From Fremontodendron californicum (taxonomy: Eukaryota; Streptophyta; Magnoliopsida; Malvales; Malvaceae), in the NCBI GenBank assembly GCA_030761205.1, contig JAULJL010000028.1, forward strand, positions 16,357,001 to 16,421,000: DNA of 64,000 bases. The letters run 5' to 3'. Below, piece after piece: positions 21,319-33,801 of this stretch (its first letter is position 1; each line of letters starts with the position of its first letter). The notes under the pieces were generated by a model. That model saw only the letters and a program-made list of their open reading frames with translations. It ran no database searches and was not told where the DNA came from. The position numbers and the translations under genes were made by a program.

Positions 21319-23076
21319 GTTCAAAACACTAAATCTAGTGATAATTGGGAAGGCAACCCAATTAATGAAGAAATTGTCAACCTGCCAAACCAGATTTGTT
21401 ATCTCTCTTTCGTGCTTTGTATTAAATTTTTTTATAGTGTTCTTTAGTTATTTTTCTTCTTTTATTTAGTAGTTCTTTTCTTTTACATATAATTCTTGCA
21501 TATAGGGTGATAGCATTACATTGAGGACAATGTAAGAATTAAGTGTGGGGGGAAGATTTAGGATTTCTTAGTTTAGATTGTCAATTATTTATTTTATTTT
21601 TATTTTGAGTCTTTTAATTTGTTTTTAGTGTGTTCTAGTTATTTTCAATACAATGATGAGACATGAATTGCATAGGTCTAAAACTGATTATCAGTGAGAA
21701 GATTTTCATTAAGCTTGATATTATTTTTTATGAGCCAATGTTAATATGATATGTTGATTGAGAAAGAAACATGTTTAGACTTGATATTGACTTGTATAAT
21801 CATCCTTGTGACTTTTGAACATATATGATTGATGCATTATACATATCAATCCAATTTCTTTCTTGTATGCTCTCATGATAACATGCTTCTCTAGAACTTG
21901 CTTTAAACCATTTAAGACTATATTGATGCATATAACTACATGGATATGATGGAGGCATTAGGATTTTTACCAAGGCCAAATAAACCAATCCCTTATTGAT
22001 GTTCCATGAGAACATCCCCCTAGTGAACCAATTTGAGCCTACTTTGAATAAGCTATTTCTTTGGTAACCATATCTTACACCTAGCCGAAATACATTTATA
22101 TCTTTACCCTTGTTCTAAAGATGGACTAGAATGTTTGAGACATATTACAAAAACAAGGGATACTTTTTGAAATTTTGGGTTAGAACAAAAGATAAGTATG
22201 GGGGAGGAGAAAGGTAAAAGTCAAGAGAGAAAAAAAGGGAACATTATAAAAATACATTCCCATGAAAAAGAATAAAAAATTTTGAATCATCTCTTGAACT
22301 TCTAGCTAAAGAAAAGAAAAAGAATGTTACAAGGTTGGTTAGAATGAAGCAAAGGCTCAACATGAAATATTCAGCCTATGTGATTATGTACTTCCAAGGA
22401 ATATTGAGAAAGTTTTATTTGCAAAATCTTATTTAGTCTCTAAATTCTATTAAGTCTTTGGAACCTTTGTGATATCTTTTCCTTTTTATTTTTTAACCAA
22501 ATTATTATCCTTTGGCCCCATTACAACCTTGAATAAAGACCACTTGATTCATGAAGTTGTATGATCTAAATAGTGTAGAATAGGTGGACAAGTAAGCATA
22601 TGGTAGAACTATTTTCATGAGATTGATTGAGTGTAAACACTTTACCACTACTTTAAAGAGTGAAAATCATGAGAATATCCCATGTGAGAAGTTGAGATTA
22701 AGTTTGAACATGCACTATTTTGATTGAGATATGTTATGTTAATGTTGGCTTTACTTAAACCATATACATTCAAGCAAGATTTTTTGTGACATTCTTTAAC
22801 TATTGACTAGTTTATAAGACCTACGATTGATTTTGTCTAATTTATATTGAAAGGATTAGTTGTAATTATTATTTTTAGTTTTAGTTTTATTTATTTTATG
22901 TTTTTAATGTTTGTGGGTATCGTTCTAGTAAACCCTCACGAGACTAAACTCATCCACTAGGGACACCTAGGAGTTTAAAGGTTTATGTCACATGCTAAGT
23001 GCCACCGTGATTTCCTACGAAAGTGGATTAGATTAGATTTTCTTATTTTGTTTTGCTCTTGGACTAGCAAAAAGCT
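21319..23076 (+). other. Athila 3' untranslated interior
   Basis: No coding region seen. Two G-rich purine stretches, AAGTGTGGGGGGAAG at 21541 and AAGTATGGGGGAGGAGAAAGG at 22194, resemble the polypurine tract before the 3' LTR. In complete Athila elements this place may hold an env-like ORF. None is visible here. Confidence 0.55.
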
Positions 23077-23091
23077 AAGTGTGAGGGTATT
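23077..23091 (+). promoter_or_regulatory. Polypurine tract of the Athila derivative
   Basis: AAGTGTGAGGGTATT ends directly at the 3' LTR start TGATAAGCTC. It is the expected primer site for plus-strand DNA synthesis. Confidence 0.7.
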
Positions 23092-24640
23092 TGATAAGCT
23101 CATAAAATATACATTTTATGCCTTTCTACCTTTAATTTTTGTTATGTTTTCAATCTTTATCTTGTTTACTTATATTATATTTTTGAATTATAGGTATTTT
23201 AAAAGAATGAAGTCAAAAGATGTCAATTTTGATGGTAAAGAGCTTACAAAATCATAATCACAAGATGGAAGAAGACTTGGGAGTTAAAAAGATCAAATTC
23301 TTAGTGCTAAGTGATCAGACAGATTTGACCTCCGGAGCTTGTTGCTAAGAAATAATTATGTTAAAAACATTATTTGAAGAAACTTCCTTCTTGACTTTTG
23401 CCACTGACTTGAATACCTTTCCAACGATAGCTTACATGCCCAAATAGGACCAGAAATGGTCATCCATATCAGCCAACGTAGTGCGAGATGGTGCAGTAGC
23501 CAAACAGGCTAAGACAGGGAGCTCGACGTCGCGGTGCCCCATGGGCAGAAACTTGGCACTGCAGTGCTGGAAGTTGGTGCTGTAGCGTCGAGTTGTTGAC
23601 TCCAAAACCGCAAAATACGAAAAAAAATCGAAAATTGCCCAAAATTGCCTTATTTTTACTCCTAGCTTCCTTGATCACCAAGAAAGGGTTTCCAAGGTCA
23701 AAAAGCTTTATAAATACCATCTTTTGAGCCACAAATATCTTTTGAGGAGACTCAAGGGATCATCATTATTATTCTTCTTCTCCATTCTTTTTATTTTCTT
23801 TTTAGTTTTATGTATATATTATCTATGCATGTTAGTCTAAACTTCTTTGGTTAACGGTGATTTCAAAGCCCTAGACAAGTTTTGTAATTGATTTCAGATT
23901 TATCTATCATTAGTTTTCTATCAAAGTTGATTGTGTTCTTCTATAAGAATTGTTCATGATGTTGTCTTGATTTGTTTAGGTGCGCAACTAGATAGATCTT
24001 GATAATTATCTAATGCTAGTTTATGAGTCTTGATCCGTGTAATTGTCTTGATTTCCTATTCATAAGTGGCAATTTGTAATTCATGATTATGTTGGGTTTT
24101 CGGGAATTTCAATGTGGAACATAATATAAGTTGAACAATCCGAGCTTACGTGTTTGTTGCTTAGATCAACCTATCTTTCTAATCATAAAGCTATTATCAA
24201 ATTAAATTTAGAGAGCTTATTCTAGGTTGTTTGATATTTAGAGATTAAATAGAGAGCTTATTCTATTTAACGACAAACTAAGGAAAGATTGGGGTAGCAG
24301 AGCTTATTGTTATCTACGGTTGATAATTTTGATAGTTAATTGATATTGATAGATCTGAAATTGATTCTCAATGATGTCTAGTGGTGGAGAATGAAACCTT
24401 AACCATACTTCTCTTATATTTGATTTTCTCTTATTTATTTGCTTTTTACTTATCTTGTTTTCTTTACTTTTAATTATTTCAAAACCCCATTTTTTTTCTT
24501 GTTCTTGAATTTAAGTTTTAAACTAGTAATTTATAAACTAAAAACAAATCTCCGTGGATTCGACCTTTGCATGCTACTTTGCTATAATTGATCATATTAT
24601 TTGCAAGGTTTAATAAAGATATACTCTTTTGAGTGCATCA
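23092..24640 (+). repeat. 3' LTR of the Athila derivative
   Basis: 1549 bp, TGATAAGCTCATAAAATATAC to TTGAGTGCATCA, nearly the same as 18602-20159. Most differences visible by eye cluster in the GC-rich island (23520-23600). Its TATA box is at 23710-23717. Confidence 0.92.
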
Positions 24641-24645
24641 ATTTG

Positions 24646-24835
24646 CATCATTCAAGGGAATTTGCATCTGCATCTTTTCACTAGCATTTGTATCACTATT
24701 GATTTCTGCATTTGCATCATTTGATGAAGCATTTGCATCATTCGAGGATATTTGCATCTGCATCTTTTCATTAAACATTTGCATCATTCGAGGGTATTTG
24801 CATTTGCATCTTTTCACATGCATTAGCGTCTGTAT
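24646..24835 (+). repeat. TTTGCATC-type array, distal part
   Basis: Continuation of the array at 17890-18596 beyond the nested Athila element, with units such as TTTGCATCATTCGAGG and TTTGCATCTGCATC. Confidence 0.85.
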
Positions 24836-24839
24836 CAAA

Positions 24840-25205
24840 AAATTTTCATGGACAAGTCTTTGGTAGTGATATCCAAAGCTTCTGGTGGCGATATCCAGAA
24901 TTTTTTGTGGATAAGTCTTTGGTTGTGATATCCAAAGCTTCTAGTGGCAATATCCAGAATTTTTTGTAGACATTCTTTGGTAGTGATATCCGAAGCTTCT
25001 GGCGGCGATATCCAGACTTTTTTGTGGACAAGTCGTGGGTGGTGATATCCAAAGCTTCTGGTGTTGATATGAAAAATTTTACGTGGACAAGTTTTTGGTG
25101 TAGATATCCAAAGCTTTTGGTGGCGATATCCAGAATTTTTCATGGACAAGTCTTTAGTGGTAATATCCAAAGCTTCTGGTGGCGGTATCTAGAATTTTAA
25201 ACGTG
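24840..25205 (+). repeat. ~59-bp tandem array with paired GATATCC motifs (3' UTR)
   Basis: About six units of 58-62 bp. Each has GTGGACAAGTCTTTGG, then GATATCCAAAGCTTCTGGTG, then a second GATATCCAGAATTTTT. The array ends 43 bp before the 3' LTR start. Minus-strand frames through it are open (for example 24835-25170) only because of the repeat structure. It takes the place that the 63-bp and 110-bp arrays occupy in the sister elements. Confidence 0.9.
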
Positions 25206-25248
25206 GACAAGCTCAGTAAAGTTGGCACAAGATAAGATAAGGTCCCGG

Positions 25249-28200
25249 TGTAGACACCTAATTTTGCCCGGGCCCCCTAAACAAGATGTTCCTTCCTTTC
25301 AACTTCCCGGAGTGCAAGGAAACTTCCACCATTCCTCAGATGGGTCTCCAAGACTTTGACTCGGAGGTCAACACAAAAAGTCAACTTCAGAAAAAAGTCA
25401 ACCCCAAAAAGTCAACCACTAAAAAAGTGAACTCTCAATCAAAATCAAGATTCAAAGTTGAATTGAACAATGGTGAAGGAATTTTGATAATCGGAGGTCT
25501 ACAACGAAAGATAGAGAGTTTGAAAGAAAGGTTACAAAAATTCAGTGTAGAGAAATACCTAATTTGGCAAATTTGGGAAAAAGTGCATAAACAATCAAAT
25601 TGGACGAAATTGGAGATTCAAAATGAAATAAGATCAATAAATATGGATATTGGAAGGTCCAATTTTGAAGCGGAGTTGAAGGAAGAATTGGTTTGAAGAG
25701 AAAAAGGAAAATAAGGATTTAACGAATAAATAAGAAATTCACAAATTTGGGGAAAACGGCAGAGATGACCCGATTTGGTGAAATTGAAGCCCCCAGTTGA
25801 TAAAGGATAAATAAATAAAAATATCCCAAGTCCCAATTTGAAGTGGATCACAAGGAAGAGCCGGTTAGAGGAAAAATGGAAAAACAAGAAAATTCCCAAT
25901 AATAAGGAAAAGGGGAAAACTAAATCGAAGAGTAATTCGGATGTAAAAATTGGGCATTTTCGGACCAACTCCAATTCAATATATGAAAAAGGCAGTGAAA
26001 AAAGAAAATCCAAAAATTGGGACCGTTTTGAGTAAAACCGAGGTTTTGGGGGTTTAAGGGCAATTTTGAAAAATTCGGAAAAAATAGAATCCGAGCTCGA
26101 AAAATTATGAAAACTTCCAGATCTGAGTTTTATATTTGATGGAAGGGATTGGAGAAGAAAAATCCAAAATCGAAGCTCAAATAAAAAAGACAAAGTTCGG
26201 GTCCACTAATCCGAAATTCCAGAGAAAATTCTGAGAAAAATAGAAAACAAGCTCAGAAAATTATGAAAACTTTTAGATCTGAGTTTTATATTTTATGGAA
26301 GGGATTGGAGAAGAAAAATCCAGAATCGAAGCTAAAATGAAAAAAAAAAATAAAGTTCGGGTCTACTAATCCGAAATTCCAAGAGAAAATTTTGGGAATA
26401 ATAGAAAACGAGCTCGAAAAATTATGAAAACTTCTAGATCTGAGTTTTATATTTTATGGAAGGTATTGGAGAATAAAAATCCAGAATCGGAGCTCAAATG
26501 AAAAAGACAAAGTTTTGGAGGCACTAAATCGAAACTTTAGAGAAAAATTCAGGAAAAATAGAATCCGAACTCGAAAAAATATGAAAACCTCTAGAACTAA
26601 GTTTTATATTGGATGGGATGGATTGGAAAAGAAAATTCCAAAATTGGAGTCCATTTGCAATTAAATTAAGTTTGGGGGCCAAAATGCAATTTTACCGAAA
26701 AACCGAAAAAGGCCATTTTGTAAATAAAAAAAGAGGAATGGTTTGGAAATTTCCAGGCCATTTTCGGCCAGCGTACTGACTAGAAGAGGTGGTTTGATCA
26801 TCTTGAATCAAATGGCCAAGATTGAATAGCAAGATGACATTTTTAAAAGGACAAAATTCTCCACTACTTGCCTACATGGCATTTTAGGCCAATGGTAGGT
26901 CTCCAAATTGCAAAGCCATGTGAAGGCCATGTGAAGAGCATGTGAAGGCTATGAGATGATGCCAAGTAGGATTAAAAATTCCACCTAAGAAGATATGTTA
27001 ATAGTAAGCCATATGATCATGACAATTGACTTAGATATTTTGTAGAGATAAGAGACAAGAATAATCTAGATGTCATTGTTGGCCAATGAGAGGCTAGAAA
27101 ACCCTTAATTTAAGGGAAGTATCATGCAAATAGGGGACAAGCACCCTTAATTTAAGGAAAACATCATGCAAAGAGGGGGCTTTTTTTAGCCATGTGGCAA
27201 GGATGTTGGAGGAGCATCCAAAGCATGACAAAGGCAAAAAAAAAATAAAACACACATAGTCACCAATACTAGAGGAGGCAGTCGGCCAAGCTAAAAGGGG
27301 ATTCTTTTTTTTTTTCTTGAAGGCATTTTTCACTACACTCTTGGAGGAGAAAAAGAGAGGAAAAAAAAGAGAAAGAGGGAGAAGGAAGGAGAATTATAGA
27401 GCTTGATTTGGAAAGCAATTGCTAGGTAACTATTCCCTCTCTTCTTCTTCAATTATTTTTTTTGATATCATGTTCTTTTCTTTCTTTTCTTTTTTTCATA
27501 TGATTTGTTAACTTTTTGTTGAATAAAAAGTTTTCAAAAATAAATTTTAAAGGCTTTCTCATCTTTATTCTTTACAAAATAACCAAGTTGACAAAATCTT
27601 TTACACACTTTTTTCCTTAGCCGAAACCTAGAGGGAGTTTTTTGTGCTTGTTTGTGCATGATTATTCTTGCTTGTTTGTTTATTCATATTTTTAACTCAT
27701 GATTGATTCATTGTCATATGTTTTTTGGCTATAAAATCATGCGTTTCATGCCATTTCAACTAGGTTTTTGGCTAAGATCAACCAATGATTTCTAGCCAAA
27801 AATCCCTTCTATATACTAGTTGAAAGAGTGATAGTTTAGGTTGGATAATTTGACTTTGGGATTTTTTTTCACTATGCATTTTTAGTCAAAATAAAATGAC
27901 TTTTTTTACCACATGTAGTAGACCTTTAGATGATGCCCTGGTATTTTTTCCAAGATTTTTAGATTTTTTTTATCAAGGTTCGAAAAATGGTTTTCGATAA
28001 AACAATTTTTATTTCACTATTCTGACTTTGGTGGAAATTCGGTCAAGGAATACTTGGTCCAAAAATTAATTTGATTTTTTTCCATGGAGACCATTATGTT
28101 CTAAGTCTACACTAATTTTTCCAGAAGTTTTTGAATTTTTTATGAAGGGAAAAAAATATGTTTTCAAAATTGGTTTTGGGAGTCAGAATTGTTTTTTTAA

Positions 28201-28870
28201 AACTAACAATTTGTTGTTTTTATTTGTATACAAAGAGGGGGCTGATTTGGGTCATTAGCTACTGTCTTAGGTTGATTTCCATGTCATTTAAAAGATAAAA
28301 TTTGATTTTGCAAAAATCGGGTCAAGGGTGGTCAACTCGGGTTTCAAAAATATAGAGAAACTAGAGCCTTTTTTAAAGGGTATTCGGCCATGAGGCCATT
28401 TTCAACCCAAAAATTCCAATTTTTTAATCGGAGCCCAAAGTCTTTCGGTCTTGAAAATCCAAATTAAGTTTCTTTCAAAGATAGTCAGATACCTTTTTAG
28501 GTATACGGACGTCCTTACTTCAAGAGAGAAATACACCTTCATGCTTGCATGTTTTAAAATATTTTTTATTTTAATTTGACATAAAACGTATGTTTCAGTT
28601 TCCTAAACATATGGCAAGAATTAGTTCCTAATCTTTGCCTGGTTGTCGGAGAGGTTAGGAAATTGTTCAACGCACGTGTTTATGGAATCGAAAGATATTG
28701 GATTTTTTTTTATTCGGAATCATATAAATGTTATAAGAAAGAATTATTTTTCAAGCTTTACCGGGTTTGCCGGAAAGTGTGGTAATATTTTTCGATATAT
28801 GCTATTTGTATGATTCCTCACATGAAAATTCTATGTCCATGAATATTCCATGTTGATGTCATTTTATATT
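25249..28870 (+). repeat. 3' Ogre-like LTR, truncated
   Basis: It starts TGTAGACACCTAATTTTGCC. Its first part carries repeated AAAGTCAAC motifs (25355-25430) as in the LTRs at 34121 and 48508 (there on the minus strand). At 28870 it stops against the LTR of the outer element. The U5 end is missing and should lie beyond that element, outside the window. It contains a ~158-bp array (26080-26640). A pyrimidine-rich part near 27430-27500 may hold the transcription start. ORFs at 25286-25696 and 25618-26193 are frames through LTR repeats. Confidence 0.75.
26080..26640 (+). repeat. ~158-bp tandem repeats in the Ogre-like LTR
   Basis: About four units sharing AAAATTATGAAAACTTC, AGATCTGAGTTTTATATT and GATTGGAGAAGAAAAATCC, at steps near 156-160 bp. 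They are the same repeats, on the opposite strand, as those at 32560-33050, 37880-38810 and 52210-53110. Confidence 0.85.
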
Positions 28871-29589
28871 TGTCGCAACCTAAAAATATAACAAGTCTCA
28901 TCGCGAGACTTTTACTCGTTAAGCGTGACATTGGGGAAAACAGAGGAAAAGACAACTTAATTCCTCTTGAAATAAAATGAGGGTTTGAAAACAACCTCGA
29001 AAAAAGATATGGAGTCGCCACCAATCTTTTTTGGCAAGGTGTGATCATCCACCTATTAAAACCGGTTTTGTAAAACATTTTAAAGTTAATTAAAACATTT
29101 TTAAAACCAATTTCAAGTTTGCGTTTTTAAACCAGATAAATCAAAGAAGCGGGTTCGGGAGTTGGTTACCTGCGGGGAAGGATTAGCACACAACGCCCGT
29201 ATAAAACGATACCTTATTAATCGTGTATTATCTCAAATCTCGGTAAAAAGTCAGTTTTAAATTTGATATTTTAAAATAATTCCCAATTAAAAAAAAAATA
29301 ATTCCATTTTAATTGAAAATAATCCAGAATTTATTAATTCAAAAATTTCCTATATTCTCCGACAAAATTGGCAAAATATAGAAGTTTTTATTAATTTGGA
29401 AAATCTCCGAATCATTTTCATGTTTTGTAAGAAAGATATTCCTTTATTAATGATAATTGATGATATCCTCCCCAGCAGACCCGACAGAGAACTCATGAAT
29501 TATTTTAACTCGGGAATAACTTTATTTTATTTAAAATCATTATCTTTTTTAAAACATTTTTTAAAAGATGAATATGAAAATGTATGACA

Positions 29590-29850
29590 TAGTAAAGATG
29601 ACATAGTCAAAAATCTAGATGATATAACATAACCTAAAAAATAACTTGATATAATCTAAGTGACATAGTATATTCTAAATGACATGATATAACCTAAGTG
29701 ACATGGTATATTCTAAATGGCATGGCATATTCTAAATGACATGGTAAAATCTAAGTGACATGGTACATTTTAAATGACATGGCAAAATCTAAGTGACATG
29801 GTATATACTAAATGACATGGCATAATTTAAATGGCATAGCAATATAATTA
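29590..29850 (-). repeat. Short ACATGGTATATTCTAAATG repeats in the LTR
   Basis: Around ten imperfect units of about 20 bp alternating ATATTCTAAATGACATGG and AAATCTAAGTGACATGG. The sister LTRs have a longer, looser version at 34850-35190 and 49240-49530. Confidence 0.75.
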
Positions 29851-30939
29851 ATAACATGAAATGATATGAAACATAAAATAATATTATCTTGAAATATGCA
29901 TGAAAATAAAAAATAATGCATGAACATAATAAATCCTAAATGATATGACAAAAGTAAATAATAACTAAGCAAAAAGCATAGGATAACATAAAATATTCAC
30001 AACCATATAACAATCAATATACCATCATGAAATATAAATCAAAATAATAACATTACCATAGAAATATTCATAGCAAAAATCATATACCATATAATATGCA
30101 TGAACATGGAAAATGCAATGCATGAAAGTGTATTTTTTTTTCTTTAAATAAGGAAATCCGTATATCTAAAAAGATATCCGACTACCTTAGGAAAAGACAT
30201 CAAATCAAAATTTTCTAAATCAAATTTACTTTTTGATTAATTTGAAAACAATTTGAAAATTTTTGGATGAAAATGACACTAGGCCGAAATTCCCTTTAAA
30301 ATGGCTCTATTTTCCTAACTTTGAAAACACGAACTTGACCACCCTTGACCCGACCTTTATAAAATCATTTTTTAGGATTAAAATGACTTAGAAATCAACC
30401 TAGGACAGTAACTAAGGTTTTAAATCAGCCCTCTCTTAATGCCTTAGCCAAAACAAAAAATTATTTTTCCCTTGAAATCATATCTGACTTTACTGACCAG
30501 TTTTAAAACGTGATTTTTTACCTTTTTTTTAAAATTTCAAAAATATCTCAAAAAATTATGGGAGACTCAAAACATGTCGAACTCTATGGAAAAAAAATTG
30601 GCTTAATTTGTAGACTAAGGATAACCTACCAGACAAATCACGAAGTCAGAACACTGGGTGAAAACTGTTTAGCCAAAAAATATTTTTAAACCTTTGATAA
30701 AATCACTCAAAAATCATAATAAAAATGTTGGAAACTCCTCTAAGGACCTACAAACAGTAGTAAAATTTAAAAAAAAATTGGACAAGGATTGCCTAATGAA
30801 AAAAAATCACAATGGTAGAAATCCAATTTGTCAACTTCTTAATTTTCCACAAGCATGCTCATGTGAGCTTGACTTTGAGCCATTAATTGGCTTAAGTCAA
30901 AAAGCAAGTGGAATGAGATGAAATGCATGAACAAACAGC

Positions 30940-31600
30940 AAGTTAAGTGCATGAAATGCATGTCCTAATGCCTAAATGACATAGAGAATGCATGGCAATA
31001 CAAAATAACCTAAGACCTAATATGAAATTGTTCATGGCAATAAATGCAAACCTAGACCTAATATGCATGAAGATGCATGGCAATACAAAAATGACCTAGG
31101 CTTAATATGACATATAAACATGCATGGAAATACAAATATGACCTAAGACCTAATAGGCATGAAATTGTGCATGGCATACAAAGATGACCTAATACGTCAT
31201 GAAAATGCATGGCAATACAAAATGACCTAAGACCTAATATAAACATAAGATATGCATGGAAATATAATGAACATATAGTGACCAAATGAACCTAATGATA
31301 ATGAATGAACATGGCACAACCAAAAAAACAATCTCATGGTAAAATGATGCAAAGCAATGAATGGATGATAACTAACAAGATGAAAATGCAACTACACTAA
31401 AAAGAGAAGAAGCCGAATGGACATATGTTAGACATGAAAAATCTTAGCAAGGTAATAACACAAACACATGGCATGGTAAAAATGCAAGACCTAAATAGAA
31501 ACATGTTAGACCAATAATCATGATGCAAATGCATGAACATGGCTAGACAAAAACACAAACACATGGTATGGCATTAACACAAAGCATGAACAACTCAATA
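30940..31600 (-). repeat. GCATGGCAATACAAAATGACC block in the LTR
   Basis: Loose repeats, about 45-65 bp apart, of GCATGGCAATACAAA followed by ATGACCTAAGACCTAATATG. They grade into a CATGGCATGGTAAAAATGC-rich region. The matching block in the sister LTRs (36240-36930, 50570-51270) has CATTTTCACAAACACTTGG units instead. Confidence 0.65.
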
Positions 31601-32559
31601 TAGTGAAAACAGAAAATTAAAAATAGCAAACAAAGTAAGTAGACATGAAAATAAATGATAAAATCAGCAAAATAAGAACAAGTAAGTAAAGAAGGTTAAA
31701 AATAAGCTCCATATCTTGATCATTTTAAAAAGCCAGAACATCAAAACAAGCTATCATACCAACAACCAACATAGGAACTAAAACGAACACATGGTAATCA
31801 CACCAAGAGCATTCGGCCAACATGTGAAAAGTGTAAAAAAAATTGGTTTTTGATTTTTTTTCTTGAGAACATAAGATAGGAGCTTTGAGAGTAAGTTTTA
31901 AACCTTTATTTCACAAACAAAAACAACAAGAAAGAACAAAATCTCAATTAAAAATAGCAAATTAAGCATGGAAAAGGAAAGAAAATGCAAGAGTTAGGTG
32001 CCTTTAGGCTACCTTCAAAAGCTATTTTCTGAGCTTTTATTCTCCTCTAAACTTTCTTTGCTTTTCAACACTTAGCTATTTTCTCCCAAAATGAAAAGAT
32101 ATCAGCCAGAAGACCCCAAACAAAATGAAAACCCCTCCCTCTAATAGTGGTAGCCGAATGGTCACAAAGGGGTAAAGATTTTGTCATTTTTTCCTAGCTA
32201 ATTTGATCCAAAGGCCACTAATCAAAGATGCTAAAAATGTGAATTTACCACCCTTAGATTAAGTGATCAGCCCCTAACAAATACAGCTGTTCTAAAATAT
32301 GTAACCATAATGTTGACATCCTTCTTCTTTATTCATTTGACCATGTGGAAAAATCACAAAGGCTTGATCAAAAAATAACCACCTTTCTATCCAATTTTGG
32401 CCTTTGGATGAAAGAACTCAAAAAAATGTATCTCCTTCATGGGCTGGCCGAATTGCCCTTCAAATTTCAACCCTCTCCCTATTTTTTAAATTACAAAAAT
32501 GACCCTCTTTGGTTTCTTCGATAAAATTGCACTTTAGCCCCCCAAACTTGATTAAATAG

Positions 32560-33050
32560 CAAACGAACTCTAAATCTGGATTTTCTTTTTTCAATACTTC
32601 CTAAATAATATAAAATTGAATTCTGGAAGTTTTCACAATTTTCTAAGCCCATTTGCTATTTTTCCCAGATTTATCTTCCAAAATTACCCTTAGTGCACCC
32701 GAACTTTTGCCATTTTTCAAACGAGCTCCAATTTCGGATTTTTCTTCGCCAATCTCTTCCAAATAATATAAAATTGAGATCTGGAAGTTTTCATAATTTT
32801 CCAAGCTCATTTGCTATTTTTTCGGATTTATCTTCTGGAATTTCAGCTTAGTGGGCCCAAAATTTGCCATTTTGCAAATGAGCTTCGATTTCGGATTTTT
32901 CTTCGCCGATCTCTTCCAAATGACATAAGATTGAGATCTGAAAGTTTTGGTAATTTTCTGAGCTCATTTGCTATTCTTTTCCAAGATTTCCCTTTAACCT
33001 CCGAAGCCTCGGTTTTACTCAAAACAAGTCTGATTTCCATATTTTCTTTT
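32560..33050 (-). repeat. ~158-bp tandem repeats in the outer LTR
   Basis: Three units spaced 157-159 bp with the landmarks GCCATTTTGCAAACGAGCTC, TTTTTCTTCGCCAATCTC and TCATTTGCTATTTTTTC, homologous to the arrays in the inner LTRs. Confidence 0.8.
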
Positions 33051-33801
33051 TCCAGGCCTTCGTTATATATTGAATTGGAGTTGGTCCAAAAATGCCGAAT
33101 TTTTACGATGTCCCATCCCATCCGATTTGATTTTTTCTTTTTCCAATATCGGGAATTTCCTCGTTTTTCTGTTTTTCCTCCAATCGGCTCTTTTCTCGGA
33201 ATTACTTCAAACTGAGCCTAGGCTATCTTCGTTTACCCACTCTTCATCAATTAGGATCTTTAATTTTACGGAATTGGGCCATTTCTGCAATTTTTCCCAA
33301 TTTCGCCAAAATTCTCCAAAAACCCTAACTTTTGGTTTTCTTCCGAATTGACTCTTCCTTTGGTTTTGCTTCCAAATGGCATCTCCAATACCCGTAGTCA
33401 TTGATTATATTCCATTCGGAACCTCCAATTTTGAGCAATTTGATCGTTTAAGCACTTTTCCCCAAATTTATAGAACTAGGGTTTCCTTTCCACTGAATCT
33501 CCGTAACCCATATTCCAGACTCCATATCTCTCGTTGTAGACCTCGAATTAGCAAAATTCTTTCACCATTGTTCAATTAAACCTTGAATCTTGATTTTGAA
33601 CGAGGGTTGACTTTTTAGTGGTTGACTTTTTGGAGTTGACTTTTCCATTGTTGACTTTTTCCAGATTGACTTTTCATGTTTGCCTTATTAAACAAAGTCT
33701 CAGAATACCACCTGTAGGATGAGAAGAGCTTTTCTGCATTCTAACACATCAAGGAAGGAATTGTACCTGATTAGGGGTCTGAACAAAATTAGGTATCTAC
33801 A

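Larger units (their letters stand above)
18602..24640 (+). mobile_element. Non-autonomous Athila derivative with target duplication
   Basis: A 6039-bp element flanked by ATTTG (18597-18601 and 24641-24645) inside the TTTGCATC array. The LTRs are 18602-20159 and 23092-24640. They look nearly identical by eye, so the insertion is fairly recent. The 2.9-kb interior keeps a gag C-terminal fragment with a zinc knuckle and a short gag-pro linker, then skips protease, RT, RNase H and integrase entirely. Mobilisation would need proteins from a related complete element, for example one like that at 59720. Confidence 0.93.
9264..28870 (+). mobile_element. Ogre-like element without gag or pol, carrying nested insertions
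   Basis: A plus-strand LTR (9264-14206) is followed by a tRNA-Arg PBS and the conserved leader. Then come the conserved internal region, two tandem arrays and a second plus-strand LTR that starts TGTAGACACCTAATTTTG at 25249 and is cut at 28870. Apart from a short gag tail, no coding region survives. Nested inside are a solo LTR (12589-14074) and a pol-less Athila element (18602-24640). The two Ogre-like LTRs resemble each other only at their beginnings and in general layout. They may therefore come from different families, joined by recombination, rather than being the two ends of one insertion. Confidence 0.6.
28871..33801 (-). repeat. 3' LTR of the outer Ogre-like element
   Basis: From TGTCGCAACCTAAAAATATAAC to AGGTATCTACA (4931 bp), the reverse of the TGTAGACACC start. 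It shares the whole plan of the 5.3-kb LTRs at 34121 and 48508 but differs clearly from them, so it belongs to a sister family. It contains U5 with TGGAGTCGCCA (29010-29020) and an arm near 29213-29290. There are short CATGGTATATTCTAAATGA repeats (29590-29850), a block rich in GCATGGCAATACAAAATGACC (30940-31600) and ~158-bp repeats (32560-33050). ORFs within it are not gene-like. Confidence 0.85.

Noticed and set aside
24633..24866. Arrays of short repeats with possible spacers (CRISPR-like look)
   Set aside because: The TTTGCATC units have no constant spacer length and grade into each other, and the genome is a plant's.
25286..26193. ORFs of 136 and 191 codons on opposite strands
   Set aside because: Both lie in an Ogre-like LTR and follow the AAAGTCAAC motifs and the 158-bp repeats. 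No domain resemblance.
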